This document shows positions 48,982-59,896 of a stretch of 64,000 nt of DNA, in pieces. This DNA comes from Angiostrongylus vasorum. Its lineage: Eukaryota > Nematoda > Chromadorea > Rhabditida > Metastrongylidae. Every line of letters starts with the position of its first letter. Position 1 is the stretch's first letter. The notes under the pieces are model-generated. The model made no database searches and had not been told where the DNA came from. It saw only the letters and a list, made by a program, of their open reading frames with translations. The position numbers and the translations under genes are program-made. The DNA lies in NCBI GenBank assembly GCA_018806985.1, contig JADANN010000290.1:558001-622000 (forward strand), in the 5' to 3' direction.

Positions 48982-51900
48982 ATGACAGAGAAATGGCTAC
49001 TTGATTACACATTGGAGGACGCACTCGTCGATGAGGTTCGAGACGGTTTGGAAAATTGTGGGAAATGGGGAGGGGGCTTTATTAAGATGTGATACTGGTC
49101 TGCCATTGTATACGAGATATAAGATTTTCTCTTGTATATTTGTTGGGAAGATGTTACAAAGTTACTGGACAGAAAAAAGGCTAACTTCTACGTAACCCGT
49201 TTTATCCTAACGCATTATTGCATGCATTAGTGCTCGTAGTTTATATGTTTTAAGATGAAGAAAAGTGGGAAAGGAAATCATCTAGCATATACTTCGTGAT
49301 GGACTTAAGTGATAAGAATACGTTTCACGATTTGATAAAATATGGAATCACAGGTATCTGTACCTTACCGAGTGGCCTCCAGATTGGTGAAGCTTTTTGC
49401 TGATGGAAAAGAGGTCGCGTACATTGCTAGGTATCGTGGTGATGCTCATGAAGGAATGTCTTGTGATCAGATACGACAATCGTTTAAAGTGTTCACAGAT
49501 GTGAAGTACGTTTGCCATGTTACTCTTCATTTTGTACAAATGGCCCGAAATGTATTTTGTCCACTCCTATACCCTTATAAGCGCACGTTTTATCAGTTCT
49601 GTTCAACTCTTTTTTTATAGCGTCCTAAGGACCGCTATAGGATTTAACTCACTAGGAAGGTTTCCTCTCACATTTTCAGTGTTATTTTGCAAAATTTAGA
49701 TATAAAGGAGTAGGAATTCCATGCTTTCATGGGTTGAGTTTCTTTGAGCCCTGTAGATTCAGAGGTTTTTAAGGCTAGTCTAGCTTCTCTCATTTTAAAT
49801 ACTGACTTGACCACTCTCCCTTCGTCAACGTCCTTGAATAACTGGCTAGCGCGGGGGTCGAGCCAGCGATGCTGCGTATATGCCAGGGCATCTTTAGCCA
49901 CTGTGCTTTCCTTGACCGAACTATGTTATAATTTTTTTGTAATTTCAGAGACATCAATAAAAAGGTCGAGAAAGCCATCGATAATATTTCTACTAAAACT
50001 AACTCTGAAGAAGATCGACAGTTCGCTTTGGAGAGACTGAAATCGGCAAGAGAACCAACGGATATTATTGAAGTTACGCAGTTGTACGCTACTTCACGGA
50101 AAACTAAAGCTACCATAGCCCGTGAGATGGGCTTAGAAGAGGTAGCGCGAGATATTCTAGAGGGGAAATGCGTCAGTCTACCCCAGCTAGTTGGTTCTAC
50201 TCCAGAGTTGAGGAGTTTAAAAATAGTCGAGGAGAACACTGCAAATGCAATGGCTGATCTTCTTAACAAAATGCCTGAAACAGTCGAAGCAGTAAAGAAG
50301 ATGTAGGTTCTGTTAATTTGCCGTGTAAATGATGGAAATTTGGTAATTTAGAGAATAAGCGAGGTCAAGTATAATACCGTAAGAACCACGTTTACTTTAA
50401 AAACGTTAAATATCCCTGCCTGCAGTTGTTTTTCTTTCCAGAACAAATTTGGAGACCAAGGTTATGTTGTCAGTGTGTTGTGAGCTGTCGAATAAAGCCA
50501 AAAAATGGGCAGATGATGATAAATCCATTCGATTGATCTCCAATTTTAATGACTATCTCAATTTCAAAAGAGATGTTCGAAGAGTCGAAAATTACCAGGT
50601 ATTTCTGGATTTTTCTACCTTCGTTTTGAAGTCTGTTGACATAATTGCTTTGTCAATAATTTCTCTAGAGCATTTTTATTTTTATATATTCATGCTTGCT
50701 CTGGTAGCTATTTCAACATGTTCCTGACCATGTGCATTGATCTCCATGCACTCGACCATTCCTCCTGTTGCTTATTTTGTGACAGAGGCATGTGTTTATT
50801 CGATAGCTTCGACACCACAGATTCTTTCTCGTTGTGGACAGAAAGAATCTCCAGTTTGCACTTAATAATTTCCAAAAAACGGTTTTTGGACATTTTTGGC
50901 GGTCAGGCGGCGAGATTGTTGCTAATGAATATTCTTTTGTTTGTTTATCATTTTATTCGACCCGTTTTCGTGTCTACAGTGCGGATCCCAGAACTTTTCG
51001 TATTCGATTCGTTTCCTCGCATCCATCATCCGTTAAAGTCTTACAACGTTTGCGTGTGGCTTCGGTTGCTGCTTGAGGATTTTCATTTCATTTTCAATGT
51101 CGTAGAATGCTGGTCGAGTCGATTCTTCCTGGAGTCCTGAAATAGCCAGGTTGAAGCGCCTCCACTTGGATTACAGAGAGTGATTTTTTTCCTGGACAAG
51201 ACTGGTAACAGTTTCTCGACCTCGGAAGGATGAGAGGATTGGTGGGCCCGTAGCGGAATCGGACCATCGCCATGCTCGTGATGACCAACATCACTACCAC
51301 TGGCTACCTTCCCTCTTGATATGATTTGAATCGCGGTAGTGCACTGAGATTTCTGATGCATGCGCATAATGTGCGCACTGCGTTCTTTTGAAAATATTAC
51401 TTCGTTGTGCTGATTTATAGGTGGATGATAGGTGGATGTAGAAGACATAACGGAGTGAAAAAAATATTCGAGAAAACGAACCTACAGCGAGGAAACGGGA
51501 AAAATTAGTGGTTATTCTTGGGGAGTTGGTGCAAAGCACAACAGGATGCATTGTATTCAATGCGCACCGCTGGCAACGAACAATTAGGCGTGTTTCCACA
51601 CTGTGGCCACACAAAATCAAGCGTGGTCCCGATCATATTGTTGAAGTATGTTAAAGGTCATTCATTAAAATCTTTAACTATGGTCTGAGTTAAAAACGGT
51701 AAGGATAAAGCTCTGGGCATTGATCAGTCCCTGATGGATGCGACATTCATTCGACTTCATTAAGCATCGTTGGAGGTGATTGAATGCATATCTGGCCTTT
51801 ATAATGACTCACGGTGGCCTACCGATGTGTCGAGATAGTGCTGCTATCCTCCCAGTCTACTATCAAATTGCCGACCCCGGAGGAATGGGGGCTTGCTGAG

Positions 51901-54900
51901 TCTGGGGGCACCGGGATCGATCCCATGTGTATTGCAGGGTTCCCCCGACCACTGCGCCACACCCGTTCCTGTGGTCTGAGTTAGCAGTACGGAATTATGG
52001 TTCGTTTCTTTGCCTTTTTTTCTTTGTTTTGTGTTTTCTTTTTGGTTGTTTCTGTTTCTCTCATTCTCTCTTTCAATTCATCATAGCAGATTCTTGCAAT
52101 GGAGCGAGGTGAAGAGAACGATGTTTTAACTTGGAAAGTCGAAGTGGCTTATGCAGAAAAAGAGCATCCTGGGAATAAATTACGGTATTAATAAATTTCC
52201 ACTTACTTTGCTTAGGAAAGCATTATACCTATATCATACCCTGTCACTGGTAACCGTTAGCTTACCCTAGTTAACCCTAGTTAGCTAGAACTCCTGCATG
52301 AGATTGAAACGTTAATCCTGTTAAATATTGTATGGTGATACTTCTTTTAACAGTTCCCAAAATCGGCTTTCTACTAACCTCAGCATTGATTATAAATCTT
52401 TTGTTCTCTTTTTCACAACAATCGCAAGGTTGTTATTCAGCACACGTTTAATTCCTCACAAATATAACACATACAACATACGGTAGCTGACGTTTCGGCA
52501 GTATCGCCTTCTTGAGAGCCTGGAATGGGACACTAATATGTAATTTACTAGGTCAAATACTTCAACGACGCAAACAGATGAAAATCTGAACAATAATCAT
52601 ACACGATCACCGCCTTCTCGAAAAACCCACCGTTTTTACCTGTTTTCCACCAAGGAAGACCAGCCCCTTAGAGTCGCATATGGTTGATTACTGCACCACC
52701 CCCACACCAAAAATCAATTCTGAGATACGGGGCTAGATAACGCGTTATCTCAGGGCATTCTTCCCTGCTATTCATTCTCGAATTTTTGGAATTTATCCAA
52801 AAGCCTAGAGAAATTTGCGCGTTGATGTTTTAGTCTCCTGTGCGAGGATAGCGACTTTAACATCAAAATCTTCTCCGCTATGTTTTTGTTCCTATGCGTA
52901 CCTACTGGCGTGCCCTTGTTTTGATTTTCGTTTGCCATCTAGGTGTTCTTTTATGCGGATGCATAAAAGTCTGCCTCTTTCGCCGATATATTCGTCTCCG
53001 CAAGTACTACAAGAGATCAGGTATATCCTACCTGAACTCATACAGTCACCGTCTCTGCCGTAAGGGAAATTACGCAATTTGGTGTTTCACGTAGACGGTC
53101 ATACAGGCGGTTACGAACTAACTGGCGACGTAGAGTATCCGGTGGTATTTCAGCTATCGCTACCGATTCATCTAGATCTGCCCTTCATAAGCATCGCTTT
53201 ATCGCTGCACTTATTTCATCGCCAATGAAGGGTAAGATAAACGGGATTTTGTTTCGGCCAAAGTCTTCGTTTTGGGGCGTCGCTGTCCTTCTAAACTTAG
53301 CTCGTGGGGTTACTATTTCGTAGCCACTGGAGATGGCGAGCCAAGTTGCGCGATTCTTCCTTTAGTTCCCTACTTGTGCACACAGAGGTGGCTGCTCACA
53401 AGCTCCCTCTTTGTATGTGAAGGGTGGGAAGAAAGGGATTGAACGAGGATGTTCTTGTTACTTCGCCTTCGGTACCACTTTATCATGTAACCGCTACTTG
53501 GTAGGCTTATTTGAATGTTTGAAAACGGAAGCCAGTTTTTTTCTCGGTTTCTCCCATGTGAATTTAATGTACTCAGAGTGCTCGTTCAATAATTCGAATC
53601 ATTTGTCCATCTATTTCTGCGTAGAGAAGACAAAACAAACATCTGTGTACCTGCAGTAGAGTGGCTGCCGGAGACCGAGAACGGGGCTTCTACTTTAGAC
53701 ACAGTGGCAAGGCTTGGTGCCAGCGCTGTTCCATTGCCAACCCCCTTCATTTGTTGTTGAAGCGTTTGATCTAGTAAATTACATATTAGTGTACCCTTCC
53801 AGGCTCCGAAGAGGGCGATACTGCCGAAACGTCAGCAACCGTTGTGTTGTATGTTTTATATTTGTGAGGAATTAAACGTGTGCTGAATAACAACCTCGCG
53901 ATTGCTCTAAAAAAGAGAACAACAGATTGTATGGTGATTTAGAAAATTCGAATGAAAGCAAAGAAGTTTTGAGATGTTTTTTAGGTATTACAAATATTAT
54001 ATCAGTAATTTATACTATTTGTTTAGTAGAAATGCTTTAAACGAGTTAGTATCTTTAGAATCGCACCGGTGCATCGAAATCTCTTTCAACTTGCTCTTAA
54101 CGACTCAATCAACCGCCTTTTCATACCGAGAATCAAGCGAACCATCAGGTGTTCACACTTGTTGCTTGATCCTTATTTGGAAGGTATTCCGTACATAAAC
54201 TCATCCTCTTTACTTTTACTTCTTTGCAGTAATTTTAAGTATGATGCAACTTATTTTGTTGTGAACTACGGTAACTACGGTGAACATTAACACTGTCAAA
54301 CGGTTGGGAGCAAACAAATGATTATCACTGGACAATCACCGCTATCGATAAGACCCATCCTGTATAAAAGGTCATCGCCGAGTTAGCATGGCTCATTCGA
54401 GAGAGGTGCTCCGTTGGGGAAGCACCTCGAGAACACGAACATCTGTGGACCATCGACTGGGATCATCGGCTCTGATGAAGACGAAACCGTCGAAACGTTA
54501 GACGAAATAAATCTATTTGCGAACCTCGTGTAAGCTTATCAAGGAAAGAGTACAAATTGGTTAGTCTTACCGAGGTTAAAGGAAAGTCGGTTTTGAAATA
54601 GTCGGGATGGTTTTTCCACTGTTTGCAATAATTTTTTTTTCGTGTTATTATAACTTTATATTTGCCTTGGACACACGCGGAACATTACGTTTCTACGTTT
54701 AGTAGTTATCATAAAATCCTGGGAAATCTGTTCTCCATCTCCACGAAGCAAATTTTTTTTATACCATCTTTCTTCCTTTGTTTTCTTTTCTATTCAACTA
54801 CTGTGTATTCTCGTTTTTGACGTCAGGCGGTTGAACAACTATTGAAATTTGGTTCAATTTTGTTTTTCTATGAGGATCATTAACGCTGCAAGAGAAAAAA

Positions 54901-57900
54901 TATTTTGAAGAAATGCCGCACCATATATTCCACAGCTACAGTGGAAGACCGAATTTCTAAAATTTTCATCTGTTTCACAAATGTACAGTTTGCACCGAAG
55001 TCTACATAATTGGTTTGCAAGAAACCTATGTCGAGAACAGCAGCGTACACTCACAAAAAAAAGGGCCCCTTTCTTCAGGAAATCTATGTGGAGTACGATT
55101 TGTCGTACACTGACTCATCCCCTGTTATGTCAAATTACATGAGGTTCATGCCTAAGTTCGTTTTGTGTGCAGATCACCTGTCACCCTGTCGTCCCGATGA
55201 TAGTCGAGTGACTCGAGCGGGCACCAGTAAATTTTGCACTTTTCCCTTTCACATGCAAGAGTGGCTCAGTGGGTCCTGCTCGCTTTAAGGACTCGTTGAC
55301 CACCATACATTTCTTCTAGAGTTTTCGTGAAAGAACTCTGACCATCGGGTTGGTGGTCTTCATGCAATGCGTTTAGCATCCCGAGGAATCCAGTCACTAA
55401 CGACTCTTGTCCATCGGTTTTCGTTCGTACACTTTACGTGTTCAGCCCACCTTATCTTCGACAGTTTGGCGTATAGCACGGCATCCTTAATTTTTTGAAC
55501 GTTGACGCAGGTCGGAGCTTCGGATCCCTTTCCTTGCTTGCGTGACATGGGATACTCCTAGCATCGTGCTTTGCGCGTTCAATAACGCTGATTTTTTCAT
55601 CCTGTTTACGCAGTGACCAGGTTTCTGACGCACACATTAACGCAGGAAGTACCGTTGAGTCGAAAAGGTGGGCACGGAGTCTAGTTTTCTTTGTTCTCTT
55701 CACTACATCTTCGATACTTTTGAAAGCTCCCCACGCCGCTTGTTTTCTTCTGCTCAACTCTGGAGCTAAGTCGTTCATCATGTTGGTTTCCCGCCCTAAA
55801 TAGAAGTAACTGGAGCATTCGGAGGTATTCATTCCGTTGATAACCTCTGAGAAGGAGGAAATCGTCATAATTCATGAGAATCGACAGATGCACGATTGAT
55901 CCCGAGTTCGACATCATAGTAGATCATGGTACCTCATTGATACCTCTATGGTGATATTTTTTCGTTCCGAATCTGATCGCAGCCTTCTTTGACTGATTCA
56001 GGGCTAATCTGGGAAGAATTCTGGCTCCCTCAGAATAAACACAAATCGTGTGTGATTTGGATTTGAACGGTATCTTTCTTTTGTTCTCTAAAATCGAAGG
56101 CCTTAAGCTTATGAATGCACTGAAATTCAGCAATATATAAACTCGCTCCACATTTCTGTGTCAACCAAGGAAGTATATGAAATGGGCCAGAAGGAAAGAA
56201 TTTTGATTCTAATTTCCATGCCGCTGTTGATTTACTCCATCAGTAAGTAATTTGTTTGAGGCACGCAGTCTACCAGGAAGGAAAAAATTGTGCCGGGGAA
56301 CAGGAAGATCCTGTGCGAAGAATTACCTTCGAGATGTTCGCAAATACTTCCCTTCCGATACCGGCTTTGCTAAACGAAGACCTTCCTGCGACGGAGTGGG
56401 ATTGATAGCGAAAAGTTCTGCTCAAACCTTTCGTTCCACAAGCCCGTAGGAGAACTGTAAATCACTTCTGGAAAAGCTACACCAGGATTTTTTCTCTGCG
56501 ATTCGAGCTGCTATTCAGAACACGGAAGGAGGCACCGTTCGACGCTCTCATGAGATCATGGCTGACTGCTGAGGTGTTTTTTACCTCATATTAACCAATT
56601 GTGCTCGTAGTTCTAAATTGTTTATGGCGATATTCTAGATGTTTAACTATAAAGGTTAAGACCACATATTTCTACAGACAAGGATCGCGTGGGAACGAAG
56701 CGAGTCGAAATTGTGCTCGTTCTTGCACGATCGTTGGAAGCGAACTACATAAATATCCTACTGCCGAATGTCCCGTGTACCGTATTATCCTTTCGTACTC
56801 AAGTTCCTTGTTTTCAGGCGTCATCTGGTTTCTCGTGGCGAAGACGCAGCCATCTCTTGTTTTGCTCACAATCTCAGGCATTTATTTTGGCGAGAAGGGG
56901 TGAACTCGGCTTTCGTTATCGCCCTCGATCCTGGCTTTTCAGCTTGCAAGGCGGCTCTTTTGACTCCTACAGGTACAGCACCTTTTTCATACATATTATA
57001 TTCGACGATTTGACAAACTAGCCGGAAATGTCATTCGTGCTTAGCTTCAACACTTTTCTATACAGTTAATGAAATCTTTTCTTTATTGAAACGTTTTCGC
57101 TAGTAGTACTAAATATGCATAATTTAGTGCAAATTAATTGTATACATTGTCGTTTTGGCAAGTGAAGATCATGAGAGGCACGCCTCGCACAGCAATCCTC
57201 ATAGAAAACCACGGCTTTTCAGCAGTTTTTCGTATTCCTGTTGGAATTTCTCCGTTTCTGCTGCGGTTATTATCTGAAATCAAGTACTTATTTTTAAACG
57301 ACTTTTGTTTTTACAAGTTTAATTGACTTTTGTTTTTACAAATTTGATTACCGTTATTGTAAATATGGAGGATTTTCCTCTCTACAAACTGGACGATTAG
57401 TTATGCACATGGAAGCATCTGTTCTCATCTGTTTACGTTGAACATAAAAGGCTACAGTCGTAAGAAACGAGTAAGTATAGAATGCACCTTTAGGTTCTCT
57501 GCGACAACCAGTAGAATTCGGTGCATATAGACATATTGACAATCCATTTGTACAGCTCCATGTCTCATTTCTCGCAATTCGGTGACCACTTTTAGTAGAG
57601 TTACCTGGAGTTTCGCTTGTTCTTTGGGATTGTTTTTACACTTATCAGTGCTGCATACGTTCTGTCATTCTTAGATGATTTTTAGATGACTTGTACTTGG
57701 TTAGGAACACTCGGTTCTTTCAAAAAGAACACCAGGATGATTCGAATACATTGGATTTAATCTTTTGGAGCGCACCAATTCAATGTATTGGTCGCCTCTT
57801 GGTAGAGGGACGTACCAGTGGCATAATGAATGTTTTCTAGTAAAAGTGACTCTTGTATTGAATTTATAAGGTTCTCCGTATTTCATTCTGTGTATGCGAT

Positions 57901-59853
57901 CAATTCTTTCGATCATATTCTAGTGGAGGTTCGTCTCAGCTTTTTTTAAGCTGTAAATGTTACTGATTGGTAAAATTCTTCACTAATATACACTACCCTA
58001 AGTGCTTTCTTTTATCATATATTCACTCACATCCTTTTCACCACGTTCCAATCTCCGATAGACCATGTCGATTCCAACGACAGTTCCTGTCCGTCCGATA
58101 CCTGCCGAGCAATGAACGACGCATGGCGTGAGCCGATTCACCCTACGTAGAATCCGGAAGATCGCCAACGTTGTCGTTCTAGGAACACCCCGATCGGGCC
58201 AATCTGTCCAGTGAAAATGTTCGACCGTATGTTGTGCCTAAACACTGGTCAATACATTCTGTAAAATCTGACCACTCAGTTGATCCAGTAGCAGAAAGTT
58301 GCAAGACAGGCTATCGGTAAGAAAGGACGATTTTTTTCGATAGGATTAATGAGAAAAAGTATTCCTCTTGGGAAGCTTTGTCTCTCTCCACAAATTTTAG
58401 GCCAGTTGGCTTGTTTTTATGGTACTAAACAAGTTCCATAAAGAATTCTCACCCCCGTTTCGTCGGACATCTCAATTTTTGTTAACTCTACACTAGTTTC
58501 AATTGCGTCTGTAGAAATGAATTTTACGGTAAGACCACTGGCCAACTTCATCTGTAATACGAAGTTCAGTTAAATTGCATATTTCAGTTTAGATTTGTTT
58601 TTTGTTAGATTAGTGAACTTCTTTACAATGGAGGATGCTTAGATTTCTTTCATGAAATCTACACCTTCTATCTCTTTAGGCAAACTCAGAGTTATTTCTT
58701 TCTTCAACTCTCTGCCATAAATGGCGAGCATTACTATTTTATGGAGGTCAGATTAAGCGAGTGGTCAGTTCTAGAACATTTCCCCTCATTCGAATCGTCA
58801 TGCTTGTATAGGGACCCTAGGCGATTGTAAAAAACAGCTCACGGGTGATTCGGCAGTGAGTGGCCAGTACTGTTCACATTTAGACTTTCCACCTTCAGTG
58901 ATATTGCAGAGCATGATAATACTTCTGCACTTTTCCTGCCAAATCATACGCCAAAAATCGTCGACTGTTTTCTCGACTGGACCCTAAATTAAATCGATTT
59001 TACGAGTACTGTTGTTTTGTTATGTTTTTCTTATAAAACTGATGCATCTTCAACATATACATGGCTACACCTAATCTTATGTGGCTGCCTTTTGGGGTCA
59101 CGCTTAGTTTTTCTACATGCGCAGTGTTCATTAGGGAATTCATCTACGAAAAGCTTTCTTAAAACTGCTAAGTGTAAAAAGTGGCTTCTCACGGATCACG
59201 TCTAGAACAACGTTTGTTATTGAATATACTATCTATATCTAATATACTATCTACTGGATACAATTTAGGCAGTCGGTAAGGATATGCATTGAAGTCGCTA
59301 CACGCGGTCCAATTCAGTCACTCCCTTACGTATTGATGTCAATACATGCGACGACTTATGTGTTGAAGTAGCTTTCATAGATGAATACTAGACAATGTTA
59401 AATTCGTATCTATTCTACTGTTAATTATTGGGTCAAATAAGCACCAGTGAAGTCTCCGTCACAGTTCCGTTCAAAAACCTAGGCGTCCTAGTGGGTTTTG
59501 ACCACTCGAATGGGACGAGGAACACCTTTCTTTTTGCTCATTATTCCTGTGTTTGATATCTGTTGTCTTTTTGCTCTACGCTTGACCTACACTAAGATTC
59601 TTGTAGACTCTTAAGTCACCAGAGATGGGTTTGATTTATTCGGTATAATGTGAAAGAACCTGAAGAAGAAGACCTAATGGCGTTTTTTGGGGTTTCTGTT
59701 TCAACTTTGTGGTCTTATTTTCTATAAAAAAAAGAGCTGGTGCCGTTGTACATAGAAACGTTGAGCCTGTGATTAGCATTTGTACTTGTCCTAATATGGG
59801 AATCTTTCAAATTACCGAATATGGCTGTCGATAGAATATGTACAGCATGGTTG

Positions 59854-59896
<43 letters not shown>

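Noticed and set aside
57354..57428. Alternative last exon for the phosphatase (MRTDASMCITNRP)
   Set aside because: It is in phase and open, but the exon at 57273-57199 gives the family-like FQQEYEKLLK ending and has a stronger tttcag acceptor.
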